From Laccaria trichodermophora (Eukaryota; Basidiomycota; Agaricomycetes; Agaricales; Hydnangiaceae), in assembly GCA_018417955.1 (NCBI GenBank), contig JACTVC010000001.1, positions 3,410,001-3,474,000 of the forward strand: DNA of 64,000 bases. Reading direction: 5' to 3'. The position numbers and the translations under genes are program-made. Shown piece by piece: positions 8,611-20,142 of this stretch. Each line of letters begins with the position of its first letter. The stretch's first letter is position 1. The notes under the pieces are model-generated. The model saw only the letters and a program-made list of their open reading frames with translations, had not been told where the DNA came from and did not search any database.

Positions 8611-11318
8611 ATGGCTGAGATTCGCCGAAAACTCGTCATCGTAGGTGATTATGGAGGGAAGGTTTGTCCGGACAAACCACAATGCGGATTACGCAGATAA
8701 CATTGATTGGATCTCCCAGACGTCGTTGCTTATTGTATTCTCGAAAGGAACCTTCCCAGAGGTATGTGGATATTAGTTGATTGGAGCGTGACAGCTAACA
8801 CTCGTGAACAGATATCAGTCCCAACTGTTTTTGAAAATTATGTCGCCGACATTGAGGTGGATGGGAAGTATGTCGAGTTGGCGTTATGGGATACGGCTGG
8901 TGACGAAGGCTATGATCGCTTGCGTCCTCTGTCATACCCCGACTCGCACGTTGTTCTTATATCCTTCAACATTGCTAATCCCGATTCCCTGGACAACGTC
9001 CTAGAGAAGGTGCGTAGCCAGCTCCTCAATACCTCGGTACTAATATTTATCTGTCGGTTGTCGCAGTGGATTAGTGAGGTAAACCACTTCTGTCCCGGAC
9101 TCCCTATCATTCTTGTAGGCTTGAAAAAAGACCTCAGAAGAGATCCCAAAACCATTGACAAACTACGGAGGACGAATCAACGTCCAGCGACCGTTGAAGA
9201 GGTAGGTTGAGCTAAACTCGGAAGAGGTGCTCTGGCCCACTACCATTTCATACCAGGGACAGGAAGTCGCCAGGAAAATCGGAGCGAGGCACTATGTTGA
9301 ATGCTCTAGCAGGACTGGAGAGGGGGTTCGCGAAGTGTTTCAAACTGCAACTCGCGAGGCATTGCGCCCACGTCCAAAACCCCCTCCAAAAAGATTCGAT
9401 AAACTTAAGGGACTGTTAAAGTCATCACCGAAAAATGAAGATGTGGATTCTCAATCAGCGCCTAAACTAGATACATCCGAGGAACAAGAGTTGAAGAAAT
9501 TATTGGTAGCGGCCGTCGCAGTTGCGCCCCCTCCGCTTGAAAAGTTTAGGTTGTTGATCATCGGGAAAACGGGGTGCGGCAAAACCACAATTCTGTACAA
9601 AGTCAGCACGTCAAACTGGTTTTTGCATGTTATGAGGCCACTAACATTTCGTTCCAGGTGTGTGGCGGGAATATGGTAAGAGTGATCGAGCTCTCGCAAT
9701 GCTTAGATTTCATTCAGTCCATTTGAGGTGGACGCGCCTAGCACCACGGTGAGTGCAAAGTCGTTCGACTTATATCACGCACAATCTAAAGACGATGTCT
9801 CAAGAGAGGTACTCATGATATTGAAAAAGAGATTGAATTTGAAGGGAACAACAAGATTATTGCGCATGATTCCGAGGGATTTGAAGCGGGAAAGCAGGCA
9901 GAGGTGGACGTTGTTTGGAAATTCATCGACAGTCGTTCACGCGCAAAAGACATAAATCAGAAATTGCATTTGGTGTGGTTCGTCTAGCTCCTCTTTCTCG
10001 CTGTGGACAAACTCAGCCGAATCGTCACAGGTACTGCATGGAGATGAATTCTCGGCCCATCCAGCAAGCTGAGAAAGACTTTTTTTCGATGCCTTTGACA
10101 GGTAAGATTCAAAGATGAATCACGGACCCTCTCTCAACGTGACGTTTCTCACAGTACCGGTCGTGGCCATAGTAACCAAGTTCGACACATTTTTACGAGA
10201 TGCGCAGCAGAAATTGGAAGAAAAAGCCGAAGAAGAAGACCAAGAAGTTGACGATGACGAGCTCGAACAACTTGCTATGATTGAGGCGGACAAGCGATTC
10301 GAGCAGCACTACAAGAAGCCCCTTTTGAGTATGCAGCATCCACCAAGAGCCGTTGTGGCTCTATCCGAAGGTGAAACAGCTTGGTGTTCATTGCCGTATC
10401 GTGATTGACAGAAGGTTACTTGAAGTGCACAAGTCGGCTCCGGACGATAGTCGCTTAGCCCGATTGATTGATGAAACGCTGAAAGTATTATCTCTGACAG
10501 AGACGCAACGTCAAGCAAGAAGCGGTTATGACCTTCGCACCTTTTTCGCCTCCGCCCAGACTGCTGATACTAAAGTCAAGCTTATCACGTCTGCTTCGTA
10601 AGTATCATTCGCCTTCATCACTGCGCGTTTCACTCATTTGCTTCTCTAGAAATGGACTCATTTGTTAGTGTGCACTAAGTATATCTGGCCCCCTTTTTAA
10701 ACGGTTATTCCCCAGGGAACTATTACAAAAAACAATCCGAGAAGATGTTCCGTGGCGGACCTTTCATCAAAACTTGGGAAACATTTTGGACAGATCCTAC
10801 ATCGGGGCCTCAAGCACCCATCAAGGTAGGCGACTCGATTCACTGCACTAACAAGTCTATTGATATATGTTTTCTTCCCATAAGCTTATTCGTCTCTTGG
10901 AAAAACATCTGGATGACAGCCGACGTCTTATAGGCCACCCTAAATCATCCGACCTGACTGAGGTGAACAGCGATCCTGATTTGCTGGCTTTCTGTAGGTG
11001 GGAACAACGGGTAGCAGGTTAGTCGTGTTTTCTTGGTTGTAATGGGTATCAGTAAGCTGACTATGGTAATGCCAAGACACGACGCTCATTATGGAGAAAA
11101 TCTACGTTTTCAACATCAGCGATGAGAAAACGCTTGAAGCTATGATAAAGTGGTATGATCAAGGCAGCAATACTGCAGCATACATTCGAAAGGAAGTTAT
11201 GCAACTTTATCGCGAACGCCGGTCAGAGATGTACCAGGTACCAAAGGAATGGTCTGAAGAGGTTGCACAGCCATTAATCGATATCGTCTGCCGTCGACCG
11301 GTAGAGGTTCCAAGTTAG
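8611..11318 (+). CDS. Rho-like GTPase fused to a second P-loop GTPase, copy 2 (15 exons, about 646 aa)
   Basis: Exons by eye are 8611-8661, 8720-8761, 8812-9009, 9067-9201, 9257-9601, 9658-9675, 9728-9748, 9805-9977, 10031-10101, 10155-10370, 10426-10597, 10651-10664, 10716-10825, 10885-11017 and 11077-11318, totalling 647 codons. All splice positions match copy 1, including exons of 18, 21 and 14 nt. The Rho-like half is closer to canonical Rho1 ([50 protein letters not shown]) yet keeps the shortened P-loop (GDYGGKT) and the Gln-to-Asp change. The second G domain has [13 protein letters not shown] and TKFD. The two copies differ mostly by conservative changes, so both seem maintained. It is presumably a cytosolic regulator, but partner and trigger are unknown. 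Confidence 0.85.
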
Positions 11319-11481
11319 ATTATCATTTGCGAGCAGATTACCAGAACATATGTGTGCACTACATATATATCATTGAATATACTTGGTCGATTCCAGATGC
11401 TGACCGAAAGAGCTACTTGGGTAAAATACCTATGATTTGGGATGGACGTTAACGTTGCATTCCTGGAGTTTGTGTATTGTG

Positions 11482-14196
11482 TTACCTACCAAGATCTGGT
11501 GTAACAGGTCCATCCAAAAAAACTACGGAGGGAGTAACGTGTACCGGATGAGAGTCTTCGAGTTTAACCTGCGTGTGGCAGCCAGACTGCGTCACATGTG
11601 TAAGGGACATAAATTCATAATCCTCCAGCAGCGTACTGGGTATTTCCAACTGGACGATCTGGCACAGATTGGAGTATGAGAGACCTTTTGGCTTTGCCAG
11701 CCCGATCAACGCCTGTATCCAAGATTGCCGGTTTTCGTCCCTTGAAACCAATGACCAACACGAAACGACCTCGACATGTAACCGAGCAGGCAGAGATGCA
11801 TTCTTTCCGAGAAACTGGAACTCCGCGCTTGGTAGGGTATCGAGAAGCTCTATACCAGCCTCTTGTGCATGAGGGTCGTCTACGTTGAATCCCCACCAAA
11901 CGACACCGTAACTGTCGCCCTGGGTAATGCGTGATCCATAATTTCTCGTCTCCAGGTACGACGAAGACTCTGCTCCCAAATGTCCTGAGAACATTCCCTT
12001 GATGGATGGTGAACCCAACCCCGCAGAGCCCGAGAAGCCCAGTGCGGAGCTGCTCTGTCGGGTTGTGACTTCCGTGCTTTCGAGTCCTATTGCGGGCGTT
12101 CGAGAAGGTTTGATCGCATCCACTCTTGTTAATTCCTCCTTGGAGTCTATCACCACTCTAGCGTGGACCTGCTCGTAACCCCTTGTCGGTATCGCTCGGC
12201 GGCCTTGAAATTTCAGCTTTTTGAACTCTACGCATGACTTTGGGAGTCGTTTCGGTTTTGAACGAGGAGGAAAAGTCTTTTGAACAGGTAAGCAACCTTC
12301 TTGCGAATAAGAGTATATAAATCACCTGTATTATAAGCCTTCCGTTGACTTGCAGCTCCTGGAAGACTTTTGGTGATGAAGTGTTCGCGGTAGTAGCATA
12401 GACCTTCGCTTGAGCGTCAAAGGAAACGGCCGGCAATGACGACGTCAAGCTACCGTCTGTCGGATCATCAGGATCCTCATGATCTGGATTGCCATCGTCG
12501 CCCTCACGGTCCCCAGATTTCTCGTCCTCGCCTTCGTCATTCCCTGCGTCATCCGCATCTTTCATCTCTGAATCGCCACCTTTCAACTCGTTCCCGCTGA
12601 AGCCTGAAGGAGCAGACGTTCCACCGTTACTCCAAGAACCTTGCGGACAGGACACGACCTGAATTGAAGTTGGTGTAAGATTAGAACGGATATCAGCATA
12701 TCTCTCTGTGCGAGAGAAGACGAGTTCGTCCCAGCTTAAAAGTGTTTTGTCATTTTGGAAGACAGGTATCTGGTACGTAGAGGTAGGCGTGAAAAGTGCC
12801 CCAGGGAGTGGAGAGAGTATCTTTCCGAGTCTGGTGACAAGGGACTCCGTTCTCTGAGCGATATCGACGGAACAGAATACGTGAATCTCTGGTAGGTATC
12901 CCGTTCCTGATTGCATGAGGGCCTCATTGTAACCAGCTAAGACAGCATACTCCGACCTAGCAATTTGGAAATCTGCAAAGGCTATCTCGATGACCATCTC
13001 TTTATCCTGAATACCCTCGAGCGCGCTCTCTGCACCTACGACGAAATGTTTGCCAATCACAGACTCGTCGGTTGGTGGTTTCGCCTCGTCCTGAGTATGT
13101 AGCTTCAAGCTAGAGGCGAAGTTGACATTTGTGGAGGCATTTTGTACAGCGCGAGGTGGAAATGCGGACTGCGCATATGGAAAGACCCGAGGCGTAGAAG
13201 ACACTCCGGGTAGATGAGGCGCAGCGATTTGGCCGTCCGAGGTCGGGAGGACATATCCTGGGTATGGTTGGACGGGATAGCCGGAGAGGTGGGTATAGAT
13301 TGGTTCACGATCAGCTGAAGGGTGATAAGGGACAAGGCCTTGTTCATGAGGCGGCAATGGTGGGGCATGTTGCATGGTGGGATATAGGGGGTGGTCCTGG
13401 GGAAATCTATCTGCCCCACCAGGACCGAAGCCTGACTGCATCAATAACGACTCTACAGATGTTTGCGTTAGCTGCAACTGAGTCCCATCTTTTTCAGATG
13501 TAGGCCAATCCGATTGCACCTTCTTCGAGGGATAGGGATGTAACATCTCGATGTCAGAAGGGGGTGGCGTCATTTCGAATTCGAAGACGTGTGAAGTTGG
13601 CTTGGGCGGAGATGGCGCATCGGCGCAGGGCGCAGTGAATTGCGATACCCCCTTATCAAGGCGGTCCAGCCGCACAGATACATCCTCCACAAAGAGGGGA
13701 ACGGAGTCAGTCGACGGGGTGCCAGTGTACGCTGTCATTGATGACTGTGAGGGCGACTGGAATGCAGGCAGTGCTGCATCCATTTTCGCGAGCGTTGACT
13801 CGACTAGAACGAGGCGATCGTTTAGTGAAGAGATACGATTATGAAGTGAATGGAGATCGCTATTTAGAAAATCAGCGGCGATCAGGAAAGTGATTGGTGA
13901 GCGTACATTTTCTCCACAGCTTCGGGTGCATAGATACACCTCGCTATGGTGCCGCGTTTTGCGCAACTCCCGCAAGGAGTCTTCCTGTCGCATTTTAGCT
14001 TGAGACGCTTGCACTAATGGGGATGAGCTTAGGACAGTTGAATGAGCAGAAAAGCACGTACTTCTGCGCATACGACGGTGACGCGTGTCCGAAGTTGCCT
14101 GGATTGAGGAGTTCATGAGAAACCAAGAGAAGAGCCTTTGATGACGCACGAGGCAACATTGGCTGCACGACCCGACAGCGAGGATTCGGAGGCCAT
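11482..14196 (-). CDS. Zn(II)2Cys6 fungal transcription factor
   Basis: Splicing from the ATG at 14196 gives an N-terminus leading into CAECKRLKLKC, DRKTPCGSC and AKRGTIARC: spacing C-x2-C-x6-C-x5-C-x2-C-x8-C, as in Gal4-type binuclear clusters. A short heptad-like helix follows (HNRISSLNDRLVLVESTLAK), the usual dimerisation position. The middle is Pro/Ser-rich, then an acidic stretch rich in Asp and Glu lies near 12440-12600. A small intron near 12286-12335 restores frame into a basic part (PPRSKPKRLPKSC) and the C-terminal 220 residues. The stop is near 11482, though another 3' intron is possible. It should bind CGG-type DNA sites in the nucleus. Target genes are unknown; the neighbours give no hint. 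Confidence 0.75.
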
Positions 14197-14513
14197 TGCG
14201 GAAGGTTTACAGACGGGTCACAGTGGTGGTTGTGAAGCTTGAGCAGAGGGCGCTTATTGACAGGCTTAGCCATTTTTATCTATGTAGCCAGGTTTGAAGT
14301 ATGTACTTAGCTGTTCTTAACGATTTCGTTTCGTCGTAAACTGTAACCTGATGAATTTCCTCGGCATCTTCACAACGACGACCCCCTTATAAGCAAAACG
14401 AGAGATGAGTAACTTGAAATGCGCAATTTCAAGACTCAGATGGCAGAGGCTGATGGAAAATCATAAGTGCGTGTGAACAACATCCTTCTCCTGACACGGC
14501 CTTTTCATCACTC

Positions 14514-15046
14514 AGGATCGCTCGAACATATAGATCTATCACACAGCACGGTCGGCGGCATGAGCAGCGATTATAAGGCTGCAAAAGAGGCCTTTGTGTC
14601 GGGAATGACAGGTTCCTCAATTACGCAAATAAACCTAGTGTCTTTCATTTGGTCCGTCAATCAGCTTGGCAGTAAACCTCAAAATCCTGCCTAACGTTCT
14701 ACAGTAAATGTTGTCCTCGGTATCACTCTACTCAACCCTATGCACACGCCTTCCAACAAGCCGACGTATAAACTTCGCTCTTTCATGGATCCTCCTTGTA
14801 CATGATACCTCGTCTTCTGTCGATGACCCTCTTCGCCAAGCCACCGATCACGTCTCGAACTTGGACACGACCCCTGCCGGCCTTGACGCACATGATGCTC
14901 ATGACTATCCTTGCAATCCTGGTCGTGGATTTCCCCGCTCCCTTGCAAAGTGTGAGACCTACTGGCGTATCCTTCGTACATATGTCTCTTAATTGGCTTG
15001 AGGCTTATTTTGAGGCTGACAGTCCACAGATGGACCTTGGAGTTGG
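14514..15046 (+). pseudogene. Truncated fragment of GWT1 (5' part)
   Basis: The segment matches 31774-32430, the upstream region and first exons of the intact GWT1 gene in this window, starting AGGATCGCTCGAACATATAG in both. It keeps the initiation region (ATGAGC, then [17 protein letters not shown]), but the first-intron region is disturbed, and about 0.12 kb is missing after GACCCTCTTCGCC. Homology stops abruptly after GATGGACCTTGGAGTTGG. Retained intron sequence argues for DNA-level duplication rather than retroposition. It cannot encode a functional acyltransferase. Confidence 0.85.
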
Positions 15047-15084
15047 CTGGCGTGAAATCGATGAGGAAACGACATAGCTTCATT

Positions 15085-15190
15085 CCCCCGCAAACTGAAA
15101 ATTTCTTCTGTGGATTTGAACAAGAAGGAAAAGAACAATAGAGAACAATCATCTAAAAAATGATTGCTTCACGGTCACTGCTCTGGTGAC
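15085..15190. repeat. Dispersed repeat, copy 2 (partner at 4577-4670)
   Basis: CCGCAAACTGAAAATTTC, TTCTGTGG and GAACAATCATCTAAAAAATG match the copy at 4577-4670. It lies immediately downstream of the broken GWT1 fragment, so it may mark the edge of the mobilised segment. Confidence 0.5.
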
Positions 15191-15562
15191 ATGCTGCTCA
15201 ACATCGTCCGCGTACTAATTCCCCACCCGAGAGCGTACGCTCGTCTTGACCCTTCTCTGGGCGCTTAGCCGCTTCTATCTCAATATCAGCTGAAGTACTT
15301 TCTTCCACATGCATCTACACGCTTGAACCGCAAGGTAGGCTCGGATATGTTCTCCATCATCAAACGATTACTAAGAGATTTCTTTCCATAGCGGCGTCCT
15401 CGTCCATCGCATTGTTGCACCCGAGGACCCGAAAGTAGTGCCGGGGTATAGGGCTGCTTGCGCGTAGATTTATCTTGATCTCATAGCTCGCAAACTATGG
15501 TGTACATATCATCCATCAATAAGGATCAAGCTGGTCAAGGTTCACTTTGCCTCCCACAATCT

Positions 15563-16059
15563 TCAATCGATCAGCCACTCAGGCCTCCAGATCAACTTCA
15601 CTTGTTCTTCCCAGGTCTTGTCTGTATCCTTCTTAAAATAGTAAAGCCTCTCAATCACATCCTTCCCCCACAGCTCTGTAGGACGCAAATGCGCATAAAC
15701 TCCATCAGCCCCCATTTGAAGGGTTTCTACAAACGTCAAGAAATGAGTTTCATGATCGCGAGACCGTCAGATCTGTACTCACCGCTCCCATTGGGGGATT
15801 CCCAATTGATGTGTTTCTCAACTCTGGCGTAGTCGAGCCTCGCGACAAAGACCAAATCCTCTGCATCAAAATTTTTGATAAGAGTTCTGTAAACCTGGGC
15901 CGCGGTCGATAGATGGATGAAGTTTGTGTCCACATTGCTTAGAGGAAGGGTGGGGGTTAGATGATCCCAGGAAAGATTATTTATTGTAATTTCAGCAGGG
16001 AGCAGCCTCTTCGACGAAGCAATCAGCTTGTAAAGGTATTTTGGTTTGATTTTAAACAT
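15563..16059 (-). CDS. DUF952-type protein (146 aa)
   Basis: Exon 1 is 16059-15783 and exon 2 is 15726-15563, with a 56-nt intron, giving 147 codons. The sequence has the family features: an N-terminal KIKPKYLYKL strand, NFIHLSTAAQVYRTL (family FIHLSTA-x-Q), FVARLDYARV, an INWE motif, and VYAHLRP before the C-terminal helix. DUF952 proteins are small, cytosolic and of unknown biochemical role, resembling ADP-ribosyltransferase-like folds. The length is normal, with no frame damage. Confidence 0.75.
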
Positions 16060-17186
16060 TTTGGGCCTGGGAGTTGAGGGATTGACTCAGGAGGAGGTCG
16101 TAAAGTTGATTGATTATAAGTCTTGAAAAAAACTACATCAATCCGATTAGTATGAAAACGAGGCAACATATGACCACTTTGAGGTGCTAAACTGCCGTTC
16201 GAGCTCCCTCCGGCCTCGGGTTCAAGACTTCAACCTGTCCACTGTCCGCTTCCACTCCCTGCGCAGATCCACTTGTGCATCCCCTTGCAATCTCCCCATC
16301 CCCCATCAACATCACACATCCACCCACTTTCTTGATGCACCCGTTCTTTTGACAGCCCATGTCAACCATCTACCCATCCCTTTCAGTTCTTTTTTTAGTG
16401 TTCGCGCATGATGCACATGTGTTTTTGCAACTTTGTGTTTTTCTCCTGATGGTGGAAGGTTTGGTCATGGGTTAGGCTTAGTGTTTTGAGGTCATTGTTG
16501 AAGCGATGTGGATGTTACTTAGTTTGGGGGGGGGCACATGGAGTAGTGCATCCTGGCAGATGCATACTCCATCCCCCTGGTATTTGGGGTCTTGCTCAGG
16601 TGTCAGAGGGTCTACATACACATTTAGATGTCACATCGTGTTTGTAGGTTCTCCAGTCAATACCACCACCTTCATTCGTGTCTACACACTCTCTATGTCA
16701 CTCGACACCTCTCCAACACCATTGCGATGAGTATGGGATAGACTTGCGATAACAGCATAAAGATCGGAGTTTTGATGTCAGCCTCTGACCAGCGTAGGAG
16801 GATCGCTATTATCTCGAGATGTAGCATATGTTTGGAAAGTTCCGTGAGTGTAACTTACGAAGAAGAATATTGATCGCTATATCTGCATTTGTACATACGT
16901 CAGAGAAGTCACTAATTTTTCAAAGACACTGAACATACTGGACACTCCTACCACGATTCCTCCTACATCTGGCTCAACGGGGCCAGTACGAATAGTCTGA
17001 GCAGTAAGGCAAGGATCAGGTAGACTAATGGAATTCATGGTCGAGTGGATTAGAGGAACTTTGGTGTAATAGAGATGAAAGAGGCTGATATTTGGGAAGA
17101 GGCGGATATTTGGGGTTTTCCTCGACTTGATGTTGTGTGGTTGTTACCATACTATTTATAGTTGTAATGATTGAATGTGTGTTCTC
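16060..17186. other. Intergenic DNA with a possible small-gene remnant on the minus strand
   Basis: From about 17040 downwards (-) a frame begins MNSISLPDPCLTAQTIRTGP and then VGGIVVGVSSMF, and exon-like hydrophobic pieces (AINILLR; TPIFMLLSQVYPILIAMVLE) follow at lower coordinates with intron-like gaps. It may be a decayed multi-pass membrane protein. I could not join the pieces into one frame. Nothing is supported in 16130-16730. Confidence 0.25.
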
Positions 17187-18423
17187 ATGATCTAGGATAA
17201 TTCTATTTGTGAACCCCCTTCATGCGATGAACCCCAGGGTTGATGCTGACAAAGAATTATGGAAATTATGAGGGTTCATCCATTTTCGGCCAGCTTCGGC
17301 GCCGCCGCCAGTTATCCCACCGTTTGACCACAACCAACATGACCGCGTTTCACTGCATAATCCAGGCGTCGCATGCGCCGTCTTTCTCGCCGACGAACCA
17401 CCCATTATCCAGCCTACTTCCGATATAGAATCTCACGGGCAAGTCTCAACTCACGCCGAATCTTCCCGTTCTTTCTGCAATGAGATTTAGGCACTACAGG
17501 GGAAGTTAGCGAAAGCAAAGAAGTTCAGCCTCGAGAGTGGATGTACACGGGCCTTGGTCAACTTCCGATGTTCCCCTCCCATCCCGCCAACACAACCATT
17601 CGGTAACGGGCCCAATCCTATATTTCACCCTCGCCCCATGAGCCTCCAAAATTTGCATACCCTGCCGGCTCAGAGTCTTCCTTGACCAGGTTCTCCCAGC
17701 ACAGCGGACGCATCTGCAACACCTTCCTTGAAATATGAACTCCCACTTTGGTCCTACGGCGCACTCTAAAACGCGTAATCCACATTCAAAATTCTCGTCA
17801 CATTTGCCTTTTACATCTTTGCCCACCGCTTTTCAAGGCCACACCGCCTAGTCTTTCCATTGTGGTTCAATCTGAGCTACGGGCTGTCTTCCAGGGATTG
17901 TAGGCCAATACGCTGGGAACCAAGATTTCGAGCCCATCTCGTGTGAGTATCGAATTCCATGGTGATCACTTTGCGCGCAGCGGAGAAGAACGAAGGGTCG
18001 GCATACTTGGCTGGGATCTTCAAGATGACTTCCTCGTGATCGTCGAAGCGGAGGTGGAGGGCCCTGCTGCACAAAACTACCGTCTTTCAGCTGAGGTGGA
18101 TGAGTATGTGTTCAACTGCCTACTTTGATCTATTTTCACGAATTGAGTGCAGTGCTTTGTGCCTACCGCGGCGCATGTGGCTTTGTGGAGTTCTCGCTCT
18201 GCCCATCAACACCTAGGATCCTTTACGCCGGTTTGAGATGTCCTCGAAGTCCTACTCAAAACACGTGAGATCTACACAGTTTTCCCAACACTTAGTTAAT
18301 TACGTAATGAATGAATATTTCTGTCATCACCGGACCTCCGACCGTGTGAACCGGGTTCTTACATAGAAGAGGAGGGGGTTCACACGTGAAGGGGGTTCAC
18401 AATTAGAATTATCCCATGATCTA
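17187..18423. mobile_element. Non-autonomous TIR element with 8-bp target duplication (hAT-like)
   Basis: The flanks ATGATCTA (17187-17194 and 18416-18423) are identical. The element between them starts GGATAATTCTATTTGTGAAC and ends with the inverse of GGGATAATTCTAATTGTGAA, and both TIRs continue into CCCCCTTCA. An 8-bp duplication fits the hAT superfamily. No transposase is seen; instead the interior holds a kinase gene fragment on the minus strand. Confidence 0.75.
17510..18130 (-). pseudogene. Fragment of an APH-family (aminoglycoside phosphotransferase-like) kinase gene
   Basis: The reverse strand encodes RALHLRFDDHEEVILKIPAK, then FFSAARKVITMEF, which resembles the N-lobe of fungal APH-like kinases. 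The VILKIP lysine would be the ATP-binding lysine. Further along, RIGPVTEWLCWRDGRGTSEV resembles the C-lobe GP-x-x-x-x-x-x-W-RDGR region. Frames change between the pieces and the catalytic HxD segment was not found, so it is a broken, captured fragment. Confidence 0.6.
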
Positions 18424-19092
18424 TGCGGCAATGTCAGAAGTAAGGGAGGAACTAATGATGTTACTTGCTTTGGGCTGGCTTCGGACAGCCTCGACCTCGA
18501 TTTGGAAAAAACTGGCGATCGTGAGGCAAAATTTCATTGTTTCCAGGTACCCGCAACAGTAAGATTGACATCTGTCTGTCCTTTCTGCGGATTCTCTCGT
18601 CATTTGCAAAACATTTCCAATTTTACACTGCCCTGTGAGAATATTTAATTTTAGGGCACGCACGCAGGGCAACTCGAGTCGTGTCCAATTCATTATCAAT
18701 CGACACCTGACATTGGCTGCTTTAGGAAAATAATGAAGGAATAAAACAATCATACTTGTGTACAATGCTCATGAGAAAACGGCAGATAAATCATAAGCGC
18801 CAACGCCTAGGCGTTAGGCTCACGATCGCCAAGCCAAGTTGTTTGGTGTAGGACAGCCTTAGAGAGGGTAAGTGCAGACACTCGACATTATGAGGCGTAG
18901 TGAAAGACATGCAAGGGTACTTATCTTGCGGCAGCGCAAATGACTCAACTAGGCAACTTGGAGGTGGTTCCAAGGAATCGGCGAGGATCTGGCATTGGGA
19001 ATGTTCATCAACACGATCAGAAGGCAGAGGGGGAAAACCCGGAAAATTAGCCACTTTATGAGAATCCATACATACCTCGAGGTCTGATTCGG
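18424..19092. other. Interval between TIR ends, no supported gene
   Basis: Two open frames on the minus strand (about 18421-18765 and 18791-19069) show no recognisable family, and their codon content is unconvincing. The segment is bounded by inverted copies of the same TIR family. Confidence 0.3.
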
Positions 19093-19185
19093 GGATGGTT
19101 CTATCTGTGAACCCCCTTCACGTGTGAGCCCCCTCCTCTTCTATGCAAGAACCCGGTTCACACGGTCGGAGGTCCGGTTCAGTGG
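19093..19185. repeat. Solo end of the hAT-like TIR family
   Basis: Starting GGATGGTTCTATCTGTGAAC, this is an inverted, roughly 90%-similar copy of the right end at 18329-18415, including GAACCCGGTTCACACGGTCG. No partner end was found to the right, so it is a relic. Confidence 0.65.
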
Positions 19186-19200
19186 CGGATGTCATTTGTT

Positions 19201-19928
19201 ACATAATGGATGACTTCCCAAGGTTTAGAAACCTAGATTATTTTTCTAAACTGACGTGCTGCCATGTCGCTTGCCAAATGGGTCACAATCTGTCAAGATT
19301 CAACTCCGCTTGTCATCGAGCACCCTCTTCTAGATAAAAATCTAGACGAGGCCTCCGACCCCCCCTTCTAGTTCTAAATCACTTGAATAAACCCTTCTTT
19401 CATTGTCCGACGATCAATCCCTGAGCATCGCGTCTGTATCAGGTAACGCATCGAGATACACCAACATATGTAGTAGGCCCTCTATAGAACTATACACTTA
19501 ATTTTATGTATTTTCCTTGAGAAATAGTATGTAAGGAACAAACAGTTAATGATGATGAAGTCATTTTCTTCAAAAATCCATTGTGGACAAAGTTTTGTAA
19601 GATTGCAGCCCGTCGACATGCGTCGCTCTCCTTCAAACAACAGATTTGGGCTACCAGATTGTACACAACCATTGTCTATGCCTTGGAGGCCACTTCTCTT
19701 TGTGTGATTCTGTGCCAATTAAAGCTGGAGGTGCAGTGGACAAGGAATGAGCTCAAGTGGGGAGATCCTGAATGAGATCTGCTTCACAGAAGAAAAATTG
19801 TATGGATTTGTATTGCTTGGTTTATGGTTTAGAAAGCTGGCTGAATATATTTTCGAACCCCGCCCATCAAACATTTAGAGGATAATCTAGGTTCCTAGAC
19901 TCTATGGGAAGTCATCCAATAAACCTAT
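19201..19928. repeat. Pair of imperfect inverted repeats about 620 bp apart
   Basis: 19203-19250 (TGGATGACTTCCCA, then AACCTAGATTAT) is inverted at 19872-19925 at about 80% identity. The interior has no recognisable gene. It is probably an old MITE-like element, overlapped on its left by the solo TIR end. Confidence 0.45.
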
Positions 19929-20142
19929 AATCCGTCACAAGAACTTCATGGAAATGTTGAGGACATCTCAAACCGGCATAATAGTAGCCTAATCATCGAA
20001 AGACCCCTTGATAGCGCGTCCAATGACGAGTAAGTACATAGTGACCAAGTCTCCGTTGTGACAACTTCGACTGGACAATTCACCCGTGGTAGTACTGGTA
20101 TGATATGGTTAAGACATGTCCAGGAGAACAGACAAGTAGGAT

